Assembly: GCF_900182635.1 (NCBI RefSeq)
Contig: NZ_FXTD01000001.1
Span: forward strand, 62,001 to 126,000
Direction: 5' to 3'
DNA length: 64,000 bases
DNA from: Halorubrum cibi
Lineage (GTDB): Archaea; Halobacteriota; Halobacteria; Halobacteriales; Haloferacaceae
Shown here: positions 17,191 through 26,013 of the stretch, piece after piece
How the letters are laid out: every line of letters starts with the position of its first letter
Numbering within the stretch: position 1 is the stretch's first letter
The notes under the pieces: generated by a model
The model's database searches: none
What the model was told of the DNA's origin: nothing
The model's input: only the letters and a program-made list of their open reading frames with translations
Position numbers and translations under genes: made by a program

Positions 17191-17850
17191 CTACCGCCAG
17201 AAGCGCTTGGCGAACCGCGAAAGGAACCCCTCCTTCGGCGGCTCGACCGGCTCCCAGAGCCGGAAGGCGTCGGCGATGCCCGCCGCCTCGCTTGCGACCA
17301 TCGTCTCCGGCTCGGGCGCGACGACGATCAGATTCACCTCGTAGTGACCGTAGTAGCCGAACTTCAGAAGGGTCCGATCGCGAAACCCGTCGACGAACTC
17401 GACGACCTCCTCCGGAACCCGATCACTGACGAGGACGAAAGTGACGTCGGTGCCGTAGTGCTGTTCGTCTCCCTCGACGCGCTCGTCGACGACCGCGTGG
17501 CCGAGGTCGACGAGTCGCTCCAGCTCCCCGACGGTCGGAGTCGAGACGCGCCGGGCGAACAGGTACTCCTTCGTCTCGTGATCCGCGTAGCTCAACGCGG
17601 GGTGGAGGAACTGCTTCTGGTTTCGCATCCGCATCTCGGCGTACAGATCGAAGCGCTCGCCGTCGACGGCGTAGTCGGTCTCGAGGTCGTAGCTGTACAT
17701 CAGCCGGTCGGAGACCCGGTCGAGGTACTCGTCGTCGTAGTCGGGGACGCGCTCGCGGATCTCGGCCGGCAACTCCTCGTGGTCGTGACGCGGAGCGGTC
17801 CCCGGTTTCCCCCCGTCGTCCTCGCTGCCGCTCGAGTCGTGTCCGGCCAT
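17191..17850 (-). CDS. Haloarchaeal conserved protein of unknown function
   Basis: A 219-aa soluble acidic protein. A low-complexity N-terminus (about 1-30) precedes a region with PDYDDEYLDRVSDRLMYSYD and a mixed alpha/beta C-terminal half (LLKFGYYGHYEVNLIVVAPE). It ends in an amphipathic basic-aromatic tail, GFLSRFAKRFWR, that could touch a membrane. No function is recognised. The ATG at 17850 is chosen; an in-frame GTG at 17856 would overlap the stop of the cupin gene by 2 nt. It forms a tail-to-head pair with the cupin, and both face cstA convergently. Confidence 0.72.
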   Translation of the reverse strand: MAGHDSSGSEDDGGKPGTAPRHDHEELPAEIRERVPDYDDEYLDRVSDRLMYSYDLETDYAVDGERFDLYAEMRMRNQKQFLHPALSYADHETKEYLFARRVSTPTVGELERLVDLGHAVVDERVEGDEQHYGTDVTFVLVSDRVPEEVVEFVDGFRDRTLLKFGYYGHYEVNLIVVAPEPETMVASEAAGIADAFRLWEPVEPPKEGFLSRFAKRFWR

Positions 17851-17852
17851 CG

Positions 17853-18299
17853 TCACTCGTCTGTTCCGTCGTCGTCTGTTCCGTCGTCGTCGCTATCGGC
17901 GTCCCTGCTCGCCGGCGGACCGTCCGCCGTCGGATCGTACGCGACCGCGTCGCCGTCAACCGGCGGCGCGCCGATCGCGAGCAGTTCGACCGCCCCGTCG
18001 GCGTCCGCGGGGTTGTGCGCACGCTGTGGGCTTCCGGGGTCGACGGCGAACAGCTCGCCGGCGGCCACCTCGAAGGTGCGGTCGGGCGTCTCGACCGCGA
18101 GCGTGCCGGAGAGGACGTAGAAGGCCTCCTCCTGGGTCTCGTGGTAGTGGTACGCGAGCGGGACCTGCTCGCCGGGCTCGGCGCGGAAGCGGTTCAGCGC
18201 CACCTCCTCGAGCCCGGCGGGTTCCGTCAGCTTCCGGCACTCGCTGGGTCGATCCGGTTTCGGTTCGACCGACTCCGAGTCGACGACGCGGTATCCCAT
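17853..18299 (-). CDS. Cupin domain protein
   Basis: A 148-aa single-domain cupin. Motif 1 is seen as PLAYHYHETQEEAFYVLSG (His and Glu metal ligands) and motif 2 as GELFAVDPGSPQRAHNP. The last 30 residues are an Asp-rich tail (DADSDDDGTDDDGTDE) encoded by short GTC/GTT repeats. Cupins of this size bind small ligands or metals; no substrate can be named. The ATG at 18299 has a TATA box 26 nt upstream. The stop abuts the next gene's start region. Confidence 0.82.
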   Translation of the reverse strand: MGYRVVDSESVEPKPDRPSECRKLTEPAGLEEVALNRFRAEPGEQVPLAYHYHETQEEAFYVLSGTLAVETPDRTFEVAAGELFAVDPGSPQRAHNPADADGAVELLAIGAPPVDGDAVAYDPTADGPPASRDADSDDDGTDDDGTDE

Positions 18300-18321
18300 G
18301 CGTGGCCATACCAGACGCCCC

Positions 18322-18329
18322 ATAAAAAC
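18322..18329 (-). promoter_or_regulatory. TATA box of the cupin gene
   Basis: GTTTTTAT on the minus strand, centred 26 nt before the ATG at 18299, which predicts a leaderless transcript and excludes the longer upstream frame. Confidence 0.55.
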
Positions 18330-18400
18330 GCGTCGGGCGACGCGACGACTCCAGAACCGCCCGAAATCGGTCGTGCGCGCCTCGCGCACCGCCGACACGG

Positions 18401-18409
18401 TTTAGTAAA
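18401..18409 (+). promoter_or_regulatory. TATA-like box deciding the start at 18440
   Basis: TTTAGTAAA. A transcript start about 27 nt downstream (near 18432) would fall after the in-frame GTG at 18425, so the ATG at 18440 is preferred. Confidence 0.45.
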
Positions 18410-18439
18410 CTCGAACACACGATCGTGACAGACCGCGAC

Positions 18440-18679
18440 ATGACTGACGAAACGAACGCGAAACGGACCGAGGCGTGCGGCCGGTGTTCGATGTCGACCG
18501 TCGTCGACGCGGTCAACGGCGACGAGTCGCCCGAGGAGCGCGCCGAGCGCGACCCGTTCGCCGGCGAGCGGATCGAGGTCGACGAGTCCGCGATCCGTCG
18601 GGTGTCGCCCGCCGGATTCCTCGGCGACCTCAAATCGCGGATCGACGACGTCGCGCGGCGGATCGCCTACGGGAAGTAG
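18440..18679 (+). CDS. Small haloarchaeal protein with a CxxC pair
   Basis: A 79-aa acidic protein beginning MTDETNAKRTEACGRCSMST. It carries one CGRC motif near the N-terminus, a conserved-looking DESAIRRVSPAGFLGDLKSR and a basic helical end. A single CxxC could bind metal as a dimer or be redox-active. Function unknown. An alternative GTG start at 18425 would add five residues. Confidence 0.62.
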   Translation: MTDETNAKRTEACGRCSMSTVVDAVNGDESPEERAERDPFAGERIEVDESAIRRVSPAGFLGDLKSRIDDVARRIAYGK

Positions 18680-18765
18680 GAACCTCGCGCGCTTCGACAG
18701 CGACGGGAGCGTCGCCGTCGCGGAGTCGCACGTCCGACGTCGACGACGAGACGCCGACGGGGAGA

Positions 18766-18771
18766 CTTATA
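18766..18771 (+). promoter_or_regulatory. TATA box for the gene at 18801
   Basis: CTTATA centred about 33 nt before the ATG, giving a leader of only a few bases. Confidence 0.45.
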
Positions 18772-18800
18772 GTCGTCCGACACGTCCGTTTTCACGACCA

Positions 18801-19487
18801 ATGGAAGAGAGCATCTCCGGGTTCAAACAACGCGGGGACTGGGGAGACGTCGTCGAACACGGCGAGCGGATCACGCTCGCGCTCCGGGAGGCCGGCGCGG
18901 ACGGCGACGCGTTCCACGAGTTCGACGACTGGCGGCCGAAGACCCACGAGCGGATCGACGAGGACGTCTCGGAGAAGACCGCGAAGCAGGCGTCGGTGAG
19001 CGAGGGCAACGGCGAGAAGGCCGGCAAGACGCCGGGAGACGACCTCCAGACGGCCGGCGAGAAGCTCACGGAGTCCTACGAGAAGGTCGAGGCGGACGAC
19101 ACGGAGGGGGCGGTAGAGCGCTGGGGCGAGTCGATAAACCACGTCGCCCGCGCCGCCGACTCGGCGGGCCGGAAGGCGATCCGGAAGGTCGAGGACACGG
19201 TGTACCGGAAGGTGATGACGCAGATGGCCCCGTACTACTTCGACAACGAGCTCATCAGCGCCAACGTCACCGAGGTCGCTCGCGGCGACGACGGCGAGGC
19301 CTTCGAGTTCGAGGTGAACGTCAACGACGACGAGATGAAAGCCGAGGTGAGCGACATCCTCGCGGAGTACGAGTCGGAGATCGACCGCTGGCACGTCGAG
19401 ACCGAGAAGTGGACCGAGGACGTCGCGGCCGCGGAGGGCGTCGAGCCGCCCGAGGAGGAGGGCGGTCCCGAGTCGACGATGACCTGA
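18801..19487 (+). CDS. Haloarchaeal conserved protein (DUF5828-like)
   Basis: A 228-aa soluble, strongly acidic and mostly helical protein starting MEESISGFKQRGDWGDVVEH, which I recognise as a haloarchaea-restricted family (probably DUF5828). Features are a variable acidic linker at about 60-85, long charged helices at 85-135 (VEDTVYRKVMTQMAPYYFDN) and a beta-rich part at 150-180. No catalytic motif is seen. It has its own promoter. Function unknown. Confidence 0.75.
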   Translation: MEESISGFKQRGDWGDVVEHGERITLALREAGADGDAFHEFDDWRPKTHERIDEDVSEKTAKQASVSEGNGEKAGKTPGDDLQTAGEKLTESYEKVEADDTEGAVERWGESINHVARAADSAGRKAIRKVEDTVYRKVMTQMAPYYFDNELISANVTEVARGDDGEAFEFEVNVNDDEMKAEVSDILAEYESEIDRWHVETEKWTEDVAAAEGVEPPEEEGGPESTMT

Positions 19488-19520
19488 CCCGGGACGACCG
19501 GGGTCGACGCGGCACGGGAG

Positions 19521-19527
19521 CTTTATC
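19521..19527 (+). promoter_or_regulatory. TATA box for the gene at 19552
   Basis: CTTTATC centred 28 nt before the ATG; leaderless transcript expected. Confidence 0.5.
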
Positions 19528-19551
19528 CATCGACCCCCCGAAACCGCGTCC

Positions 19552-19791
19552 ATGACGCCTCCGCTCCGGATCGAGCCCGGGGAGCGCCCCGCCGACGAGA
19601 TCATCGCCGCGTTGCGGGAGGGACGGCGGGTCGTCCTCGACGTCGAGGTGGCCGGAGCCCCTCACGAGGTGGTGCTCCGGTACGACGGCGAGACGTTCCA
19701 CTGTGACACACCGACGAGCCTCCACCGACACACCGAGGAGGCGGAGATGCGCGCCTGTCTCGACCGCATGGGATACGCCGCCGAAGACTGA
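19552..19791 (+). CDS. Small haloarchaeal protein of unknown function
   Basis: A 79-aa protein with a compact alpha-beta pattern: PADEIIAALREGRRVVLDVE, then a strand pair (HEVVLRYDGETFHCD), then a C-terminal helix (TEEAEMRACLDRMGYA). Two Cys (about 50 and 70) are not in a recognised motif. Promoter and codon use support it as a real gene. No family name is known to me. Confidence 0.62.
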   Translation: MTPPLRIEPGERPADEIIAALREGRRVVLDVEVAGAPHEVVLRYDGETFHCDTPTSLHRHTEEAEMRACLDRMGYAAED

Positions 19792-19794
19792 CCC

Positions 19795-19800
19795 TTTAAT
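19795..19800 (+). promoter_or_regulatory. TATA box for the TrmB-like regulator
   Basis: TTTAAT, 3 nt after the preceding stop codon and 27 nt before the ATG at 19824. The two genes are therefore separately transcribed although only 32 bp apart. Confidence 0.55.
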
Positions 19801-19823
19801 CCCGTCGCGGACGACGCGTCTCC

Positions 19824-20198
19824 ATGGCCGAAGCAGAGATCGAGGACCTTGTCGGCGACGTCTCCCCGTCGTTCGAACACGTGCTCTCGTGCGTCTTCGG
19901 TGTTCGAGACCACGAGAGCCGGACGTACCTGACGCTCATCGAGTATCGAGGAAGCACCGTCGCCGAGCTCGCGGACGTGCTCGATCGCGACCGCTCGAAC
20001 GTGAACCGATCGCTGTCGACGCTCCGCGAGAAGGGACTCGTCGAGCGACGTCGCCGCCTATTGGACTCGGGCGGGTACGTGTATCAGTACACCGCGGTGC
20101 CCGTCCCCGAGGCGAAGCGGCTCCTCCACGACGCGCTCGACGAGTGGGTCGCCGGGGTCCACGAGTCGATCGACGCGTTCGACCCCGACGAGGCGTAG
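19824..20198 (+). CDS. TrmB/MarR-like winged-helix transcriptional regulator
   Basis: A 124-aa stand-alone winged helix. The helix-turn-helix is seen at about residues 38-75 (RGSTVAELADVLDRDRSNVN then RSLSTLREKGLVERRRR), with the wing at about 78-92 (LLDSGGYVYQYTAVPV) and a dimerisation-type C-terminal helix. It has the size and layout of haloarchaeal TrmB-family single-domain regulators. Its target is unknown; it lies between a small unknown gene and convergent purO. Confidence 0.8.
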   Translation: MAEAEIEDLVGDVSPSFEHVLSCVFGVRDHESRTYLTLIEYRGSTVAELADVLDRDRSNVNRSLSTLREKGLVERRRRLLDSGGYVYQYTAVPVPEAKRLLHDALDEWVAGVHESIDAFDPDEA

Positions 20199-20211
20199 GG
20201 AGCTCGGTCGG

Positions 20212-20802
20212 TCACTCTCCGTTGTCGAACGCCAGCGAGACGCCGTCGTCGTCAACGGTCGCGCCGGCGGCACACACGGGATGTTCGAAGTCGTCGTCGA
20301 GGACCTCGCTCGCGGCGGCGCCGGCGTCCGTTGCCTCCAGGTCGTAGGCGCCGGGTGCGTCCCGCTCGTAGGTCGCCACGAGCGTCGGCGACTCGACCGC
20401 CTCGACGAGCAGCGCGTCGCGCCGGACGGTGCCGATCGTCGCCGTCTCCGCTCCGATCACGCCGGCGACCCGCGGGGTGTCGTAGTCGTCCTTCTCGAAG
20501 TCGAGCGCGAGGAGCGGCGTCGCGAGCGCGTCGCGGGCGGGGTAGCCGAGTTCGAGCTTCTCGGCGATCGGGTCGACGTGTGAGCCGTTCCCGAGGACCG
20601 CCAGCGGCTCGCCGGTCGGCGTCGCCACCCGACGCGCGCAGTTGTACGAGACGTACGGGTTGTCCGTCTCGGGCGCGCCGGGCGTCGAGCCGACGGTCAG
20701 CGTTCCGTCCCGATCGACCACTCGTCGGTTCGGGAACGACCGCGAGGAGACTCGATACGCGCCGATGCCGGGGCCGACGACGACGAACCGTCCGATGTAC
20801 AT
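20212..20802 (-). CDS. purO: IMP cyclohydrolase, archaeal type
   Basis: A 196-aa enzyme for the last step of de novo purine synthesis, closing FAICAR to IMP. It has the archaeal PurO signature: start [40 protein letters not shown] and [13 protein letters not shown]. It replaces the bacterial PurH cyclohydrolase domain. Length is normal for the family. A TATA box (GTTTTAACC, 20826-20834 on the minus strand) lies 26-30 nt upstream, giving a leaderless mRNA. It converges with the TrmB-like gene. Confidence 0.93.
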   Translation of the reverse strand: MYIGRFVVVGPGIGAYRVSSRSFPNRRVVDRDGTLTVGSTPGAPETDNPYVSYNCARRVATPTGEPLAVLGNGSHVDPIAEKLELGYPARDALATPLLALDFEKDDYDTPRVAGVIGAETATIGTVRRDALLVEAVESPTLVATYERDAPGAYDLEATDAGAAASEVLDDDFEHPVCAAGATVDDDGVSLAFDNGE

Positions 20803-20942
20803 ACACGGCCGTGGGTAATCGTCCGGTTAAAACACGTCGATCGATCCACGTCCGGCGACAGCCGCGGGTCGCTTGAGGGAACGAGCGGCGATCCGGCCCG
20901 AGTCGTGTGCGAGCGCGTGGCAGGGAGAACGCGACGCGCAAC

Positions 20943-20952
20943 GCTTACAAAC
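20943..20952 (+). promoter_or_regulatory. Promoter of tRNA-Gln
   Basis: GCTTACAAAC is a TATA-like box about 30 nt upstream of the tRNA 5' end. Confidence 0.4.
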
Positions 20953-20978
20953 ACGCGTGGAGTAGCGATGGTGCGCAC

Positions 20979-21051
20979 AGTCCATTGGGGTAGTGGCCAA
21001 TCCTGAAGCCTTCTGGGGGCTTCGACCCTGGTTCGAATCCAGGATGGACTA
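20979..21051 (+). tRNA. tRNA-Gln (CTG anticodon)
   Basis: 73 nt. The acceptor stem AGTCCAT/ATGGACT is fully paired with discriminator A and no encoded CCA. The anticodon stem AAGCC/GGCTT encloses loop TTCTGGG, so the anticodon is CTG, reading CAG. The T stem CCTGG/CCAGG encloses TTCGAAT. There is no intron. Confidence 0.93.
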
Positions 21052-21267
21052 TCCGCCTTCTCCGCAACCTCGCCGATTCCGCCTTCCCGACGTGTCGCGA
21101 TACCGCCGTTTCGCTTGTTTCTACTGGAATAGTTTGTCCGCGCAGTCTTGCGGTTTCCAATCGAAGTGAAGGGGTATGTGATGTCGTGACGGAAAGCCGT
21201 GGCTCCCGGACGCCGGGTCCGTGACGGGTCTTCGGGAGATCGTCGGATCGGCGAGGGCCCAGCGTCC

Positions 21268-21870
21268 TCACTTCTCGACGTCGAGCAGGGCGACGCGCTC
21301 GTGGACGACGTCGGCGAGGTCGCCGAGGGTCGCCGCGAGCTCGCGGTCGGTGACTCCGTAGTAGCCTCGGACCGCCTCGTCGTCGTACTCGCCGAGCGTC
21401 GGCTCCGGGCTCGCGGCGAGCAGTCCTTCGACGGACGCCACAGCCGCGTCGAGATCTGCCGGAGGACGGTCCGCGCCGGCGACGTCGCCGAAGTCGGCGA
21501 CCACGAGGGCGGCACGTCGCGCTCCCGGCGAAACGCCGAGGTCGAGCGCGCGGTCGATCTGCCGACGCCCCGCGGCGTACACCAGTATCTCGACCGCGGG
21601 GTCGCGCGCGACCGCCTCGCCGCGCGCGATGGAGCGGGCGGCGAGCCGCGTCGCGAGCCGGAGGTGTGCGGCGTCGACGACGCGGTCGGCGTCGAACGCC
21701 TGGACGACCGCACCCGTCTCCTCGCGGATCGCCTCGAGATCGGCCAGGAACGCGTCGAGATCGTCGACGGCGAGAACGCCCTCGACGAGGCGGGTCTCCG
21801 GGCGCGACGCGGGGTGGTTCGGCGTCGCCGTGCGGGCGGGAGGCTCGCCCGGCTCGGACGAGCCGGTCAT
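21268..21870 (-). CDS. cgi121: KEOPS complex subunit Cgi121
   Basis: A 200-aa subunit of KEOPS, which makes the t6A modification on ANN-decoding tRNAs; Cgi121 binds the tRNA CCA end in archaea. Recognisable parts are [40 protein letters not shown] and [21 protein letters not shown] Pro/Ala-rich N-terminal extension of about 25 residues is unlike the core. It overlaps the hel308 stop by 4 nt (ATGA), so it is translated from the helicase mRNA. The neighbouring tRNA-Gln is not a t6A substrate, so that adjacency need not be functional. Confidence 0.85.
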   Translation of the reverse strand: MTGSSEPGEPPARTATPNHPASRPETRLVEGVLAVDDLDAFLADLEAIREETGAVVQAFDADRVVDAAHLRLATRLAARSIARGEAVARDPAVEILVYAAGRRQIDRALDLGVSPGARRAALVVADFGDVAGADRPPADLDAAVASVEGLLAASPEPTLGEYDDEAVRGYYGVTDRELAATLGDLADVVHERVALLDVEK

Positions 21871-24344
21871 CGGAAGTCACCGAGGCTGGCCTGTCCCTCG
21901 TCGTCGCCGTCGCCGCTCCCGGCGGTCGCCGCCGCGGAGGCGGATCGGTCGGCGTCGATCCCGTCCATCGAGGGGTCCTCGCGCCCGGCGTGTTCGAGGA
22001 TCCGCTCCGCAGTCCGCTCGCGGCCGCGGAGCGCGCCGAGCACGACGGCCTTCTCCGCGTCCCGGAGGTCGGATCGAGTCTCGACGCCCGCCTCGTACAG
22101 CCGGCGCGCGCGCTTTCGCCCGACGTTGCGCACGCCCGCGAGGTCGAGGAGTTGCTCGCGGACGCCGTACTCGACCCGCTTTCTGGCCCGTCGGACCGCG
22201 AGGACCGCGTCGCCGTCGACGCCGTCCACGTCGGCCGCGAGCGTTTCGGCCGCTCGGAGCAGCCACTCCGCGGTGTCGACCTTCCCGCGGATGTCGCCGG
22301 GACCGACGCCGTAGCGCTCCGCGATCCGGTCCTCGTCGACCTCGTCGGCCCAGTCCTCCAAGAGACGGGCGGTCTTGAGCGCCGCGAGCCAGTCCTCGAA
22401 ACGGACGTCCTCGTACTCCGAGGGCACGTCGCCGAGGAACTCCGTCTCGCGCTCGTAACAGACCTCGGTGTACGTCTCGCGGTCCCCCGATTTGAGATAG
22501 AGCTCGTACATGTCCGGCGTCCGGCTCACCAGGTGATACAGCCCGAGCGGGGTGATATCGGTCCCGGAGTCGCCGGCGGCATCGTCGTCGCCGGCGTCGG
22601 TCCCGCCGGAGCCTCCGTCACTGCCGCCGACCCGGCTGTACGTCCCGAATCCGGGCTCCTCGCCGTCGTCCGCCGCGCCAGCCGCGTCGGCCGCGTCGGC
22701 GATCGACCGCTCGTACTTCCCGGTGGCCGCCCCCTCGTCCGCCTCGGCGGCCGCGCACGCGTTCCGGAGGCCGTCGATCATCGTCGCCGCGCTCATCGGG
22801 TCGAGGTAGAGCCGCGAGACGGTGTGGCCGATCCCGGTCGCCGAAAGCGACTCGCTTCCGCCCTCGCGGTCGCGCTCGAGGAAGCCGTTGACCGCGAGGT
22901 ACTCGAGGACGCTGTCCGTGACCGCGGCGAGCCGGCCCGCATCGTCGGTCTGGGTGGCGTACAGCGTGTTGTCGAGGAACTCGAGGAGGCCGCCGCGCGT
23001 CGAGGCGAACCCGGAGGCGACGGTCGCGAGCACGTGGGTCCGCAGCGCGGGTTCGGCGGCCAGCTTCGATCGGACGGGCTCGGCGTCCGCCCAGACGTAC
23101 CGGTCGAACAGCTCCTCTTTCGTGTCGGCGTCGCTCGCGAGCAACACCGCCTCGCCGTACGGATCGAGCCCGGGACGCCCGGCGCGGCCGCACATCTGGT
23201 GGACCTCGAGCACGTCGAGCGGCTTCATCCCGCCGAACTCGCCGTCGTAGCGCCGCCAGTCGCGGACGACGACCCTGCGCGCGGGGGTGTTTACCCCGGC
23301 CGCGAGCGTCGGGGTCGCGGAGACGCACTTGATCAGCCGGTCGCGGAACGCGTCCTCGATCAGGCTCCGGTGGTCGGCCGCGAGCCCGGCGTGGTGGAAG
23401 GCGGACCCCGATTCGACCGCGCCGGCGAGGTCCTCGGAGGTGTCGGTGTCGGAGACGCCGCGGATCTCCTCGGCCAGCTCGCGGAGCCGGTCGCGCTCGT
23501 CACCGGTGAGCCGCGGGCCGGTCACGTCCGCGAGCTTGCGGGCCGACGACTCGGCGTTCCGCCGGGAGTTGACGAACACGAGCGAGGAGCCGCCCTGTCC
23601 GTCCTCCTCCGTGTCGAGCGCGTCCGCGACGAGCCGGGCGGTCTGCTCCTCGCCGCGGTCGACCGGCACCTCCCGTTTGCTCCCGTCATCGAAGTCGATC
23701 GCGTTGCCGAAGTGGACGCCGACGCGGAGGTCGATCGGCCGCCACTCCGACTCGACGAGCTCGGCGTCGAGCCACTCGGCGATGACGTCGGCGTTGCCGA
23801 CGGTGGCCGACAGCGCCACGGTCTGGAGGCCGGAGTTCACCTTGCGGAGCTTCGCGAGGGTGACCTCCAGAGTCGGGCCGCGGCTCGCGTCGTCGACGAG
23901 GTGGACTTCGTCGCTCACGACGCAGGTCAGGTCGTCGATCCACGGCGCGCCGTTGCGGATCAGCGAGTCGACCTTCTCCGAGGTGGCGACGATGACGTCG
24001 CGGGTCGCCAGCCACTCGCCGTCGGAGTCGTAGTTGCCGGTGGAGACGCCCACCGTGACGCCGTGCTCCTCCCACCGCTCGAACTCCGCCTTCTTCTCGC
24101 TGGCGAGCGCGCGAAGCGGGACGATGTACAGCGCCTTGCCGCCGCGCTCGATCGCCGACAGCATGGCGAGTTCGGCGATCAGCGTCTTTCCGGAGGCGGT
24201 GGGGACGGCCGCCACGAGGCTCTCGCCGTCGAGGACGCCCGCCTCGACGGCGGCCTCCTGTGGCGGGTAGAGGTCGGCGACGCCCTCGGCCTCGAGCGCC
24301 TCGCCGACGCCCGCGGGGAGCCCGGAGAGGGCGGTCGGTTGCAT
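21867..24344 (-). CDS. hel308: ATP-dependent DNA helicase Hel308
   Basis: An 825-aa Ski2-like superfamily 2 helicase that unwinds stalled forks and restrains recombination. Motif [10 protein letters not shown] (Lys53), motif [10 protein letters not shown], motif [11 protein letters not shown], motif [15 protein letters not shown] and [11 protein letters not shown], and motif [12 protein letters not shown] are all present. A C-terminal helix-hairpin-helix ([20 protein letters not shown]) and a PCNA-binding-like end (QASLGDFR) follow. It is longer than non-halophilic Hel308 because of an acidic Gly/Ser/Asp insertion at about 515-570. The ATG at 24344 has a TATA box (GTTTAAAT, 24369-24376) 28 nt upstream. 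Confidence 0.93.
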   Translation of the reverse strand: MQPTALSGLPAGVGEALEAEGVADLYPPQEAAVEAGVLDGESLVAAVPTASGKTLIAELAMLSAIERGGKALYIVPLRALASEKKAEFERWEEHGVTVGVSTGNYDSDGEWLATRDVIVATSEKVDSLIRNGAPWIDDLTCVVSDEVHLVDDASRGPTLEVTLAKLRKVNSGLQTVALSATVGNADVIAEWLDAELVESEWRPIDLRVGVHFGNAIDFDDGSKREVPVDRGEEQTARLVADALDTEEDGQGGSSLVFVNSRRNAESSARKLADVTGPRLTGDERDRLRELAEEIRGVSDTDTSEDLAGAVESGSAFHHAGLAADHRSLIEDAFRDRLIKCVSATPTLAAGVNTPARRVVVRDWRRYDGEFGGMKPLDVLEVHQMCGRAGRPGLDPYGEAVLLASDADTKEELFDRYVWADAEPVRSKLAAEPALRTHVLATVASGFASTRGGLLEFLDNTLYATQTDDAGRLAAVTDSVLEYLAVNGFLERDREGGSESLSATGIGHTVSRLYLDPMSAATMIDGLRNACAAAEADEGAATGKYERSIADAADAAGAADDGEEPGFGTYSRVGGSDGGSGGTDAGDDDAAGDSGTDITPLGLYHLVSRTPDMYELYLKSGDRETYTEVCYERETEFLGDVPSEYEDVRFEDWLAALKTARLLEDWADEVDEDRIAERYGVGPGDIRGKVDTAEWLLRAAETLAADVDGVDGDAVLAVRRARKRVEYGVREQLLDLAGVRNVGRKRARRLYEAGVETRSDLRDAEKAVVLGALRGRERTAERILEHAGREDPSMDGIDADRSASAAATAGSGDGDDEGQASLGDFR

Positions 24345-24368
24345 TGACGTCCCTTGGTCGCCGACGCG

Positions 24369-24376
24369 ATTTAAAC
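24369..24376 (-). promoter_or_regulatory. TATA box of hel308-cgi121
   Basis: GTTTAAAT on the minus strand centred 28 nt before the ATG at 24344. It excludes the longer upstream frame, which would run into the intergenic repeat. Confidence 0.6.
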
Positions 24377-24430
24377 CGTCGGAACGGGGCGGAAGGGCCG
24401 GCGACGACGTTTCCCGAACACCCGGTTCGG

Positions 24431-24546
24431 CGCGCGTGAGACGAGGGGCGGAATCCCGAGGAACGCGCGCGAGGGAGCAGCGGCCGCGCCGCCGGAAACC
24501 CTCGGCAGCGCGGCCGCTGCGAGGTTGGGGAGGCGTGAGGTGCGGT
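24431..24546 (+). repeat. Modular intergenic repeat, copy A
   Basis: The 3' module is GGGGAGGCGTGAGGTGCGGT (24527-24546), identical to copies B and C. The 5' module GCGTGAG ... GAACGCGCGCGAGG is a diverged form of the B/C module. Between them lies a perfect 12-bp inverted repeat (GCAGCGGCCGCG / CGCGGCCGCTGC). It occupies the gap between hel308 and the gene at 24720 and is oriented against both. Confidence 0.8.
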
Positions 24547-24615
24547 CGCGGGGCGGGACGATCGCGCCCGCGACTCCCGTGGTACACCGCGTTGACTGCG
24601 GTATGCGACGCCGGA

Positions 24616-24660
24616 GTGCGATCCGCGGTGTCGAGTGCGATCCGTGGTGTCGAGTACGAC
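24616..24660. repeat. 19-bp tandem repeat
   Basis: GTGCGATCCGCGGTGTCGA at 24616-24634 is repeated with one change at 24635-24653, followed by a partial third copy. It lies in the 375-bp region between hel308 and the gene at 24720 that otherwise holds only repeat copy A and the hel308 promoter. Confidence 0.75.
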
Positions 24661-24719
24661 ACATCGCGCCGATCGCGATGCGCGCCGTCGACCGTCGCGA
24701 CGGCTCCCCGTTCGCGGAG

Positions 24720-24974
24720 CTACACCGCGTCGTCGAGGTCGTGTTCGGCGGCCATCCGCGACGCCTCCGCGGCGAACCGCTCGACCTCCTCGGCCGGCAC
24801 CTCGCCGAGCGCGTCCTCGTCGACGTCGCGTCCGGCGGTCACCCCGCCGCCCGTGACCAGCCGCTGTTCGGCCAGTTCTTTGGTGTGGACGCGCTCGCCG
24901 TCCTCGGTCGCGTACGTCAGCCGGACGAGTCCCTTCGAGTCGAACTGCCGGTCGACGAGCCAGACTGCGGTCAT
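24720..24974 (-). CDS. Small haloarchaeal protein of unknown function
   Basis: An 84-aa protein starting MTAVWLVDRQFDSKGLVRLT. A beta-rich first half (VRLTYATEDGERVHTKELAE) is followed by an acidic helical tail. It looks like a conserved haloarchaeal family, but I know no function. A TATA-like GTTTAAGG lies 30 nt upstream. Strand and codon bias support it. Confidence 0.68.
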   Translation of the reverse strand: MTAVWLVDRQFDSKGLVRLTYATEDGERVHTKELAEQRLVTGGGVTAGRDVDEDALGEVPAEEVERFAAEASRMAAEHDLDDAV

Positions 24975-25031
24975 CGTCGGAGCGTCGCCCGCGACGGCCT
25001 TAAACCGGCTGGTCGTCGACCCGCGACGCCG

Positions 25032-25811
25032 CTACCCCGGCTGGTCGACGAGTGTCGCCCGCTCCCGGTACGCCTCCAGTTCGGCGTCCGCCCACGCGAC
25101 CGCGTCCGCCGAGTCGTTCGTCACCAATCCGGTGACGTCGCCCGTTCCGCGGAACGTGATCCCCGCGTGGTCCCCCTCCGGCGTCTCCATCACCCACAGC
25201 GCGTACGGGAGCGACCCCGCGCTGCGGTACAGATCGAAGGAGTCGCGCGCGAGAAGCGTCGCCACGGGGGTGTCCGACAGCTCGGAGAGCGCCTCCACCA
25301 CCGCCGGCTCGGCGACGACCGACACGTCGAGCGGGTCGCGGTCGAGCTCGCGGTCGATGATGAACACGTCCGATTTGAGCACGGTCGGGGCCAACCCCCG
25401 CATCGCGGTCGCCCGCTCCAGGAGTCGGCTGCTCGCCGTCGACGCGCCGGAGGGTGCGTGTGGGTCAGCGACGTTCACGGTCGCGTCCTCGAGGAAGACC
25501 GACGGGAGCGTCGTCCCCTCGGGGAGATTGTTCAGAAGCCTGCTCGCCCGTTCGGCGGTCCGCGTCGTGGCCGCGTAGCGGTCGTACTCCGAGAGCGCGA
25601 CCCGGCCGGTGGCGGAAAGCGAGTAGGTGCCGTTGCGCGACTCGACGCAGTCCATCTCCGCCAGATCGTCGATCGCGCGATCGACGGTCGATCGCGAGCT
25701 CGACAGCCGCTCGACGAGCTCCGGCTTGCTCGCCGATGACTCTTCCAGCGTCCGGAACACGTCCGCGCGCTTGTGGAGCACGTCCCGGAGCGTACTTCTG
25801 TCCGATCCCAT
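25032..25811 (-). CDS. Winged-helix regulator with FilR1-like middle domain
   Basis: A 259-aa transcriptional regulator. The N-terminal winged helix (about residues 1-75) shows ASKPELVERLSSSRSTVDRA and IDDLAEMDCVESRNGTYSLS. The remaining part (VFIIDRELDRDPLDVSVVAE through GDHAGITFRGTGDVTGLVTN) resembles the FilR1-type ligand-binding domain of archaeal regulators (formerly DUF1724). The ligand and targets are unknown. The ATG at 25811, not the GTG at 25826, is chosen because TTTTTAAC (25833-25840) lies 26 nt upstream of it. Confidence 0.8.
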   Translation of the reverse strand: MGSDRSTLRDVLHKRADVFRTLEESSASKPELVERLSSSRSTVDRAIDDLAEMDCVESRNGTYSLSATGRVALSEYDRYAATTRTAERASRLLNNLPEGTTLPSVFLEDATVNVADPHAPSGASTASSRLLERATAMRGLAPTVLKSDVFIIDRELDRDPLDVSVVAEPAVVEALSELSDTPVATLLARDSFDLYRSAGSLPYALWVMETPEGDHAGITFRGTGDVTGLVTNDSADAVAWADAELEAYRERATLVDQPG

Positions 25812-25832
25812 GGGAGTAAACCACACGGTACG

Positions 25833-25840
25833 GTTAAAAA
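25833..25840 (-). promoter_or_regulatory. TATA box of the FilR1-like regulator
   Basis: TTTTTAAC on the minus strand, 26 nt before ATG 25811. The in-frame GTG at 25826 would be only about 11 nt from the box, too close to be the start. Confidence 0.6.
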
Positions 25841-26013
25841 CGGCCCGACCGAGAACGACGGAGGGCGTCGGCGTCAGCGGGCGTTTTTCCCCAGGGTCGG
25901 CACGGACATACCCTCACCGTCCGGGAGAAATCCCGAGGCGCGGGAACGAGCGTCGGACGTGCCAACGGGACGAACCCCGCCACCGCTTTGTACCCGCTTC
26001 GCGTAGCCCGGGT

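Noticed and set aside
24345-24664. A minus-strand frame extending hel308 upstream
   Set aside because: It runs through the hel308 TATA box and repeat copy A; the ATG at 24344 fits the promoter and family start.
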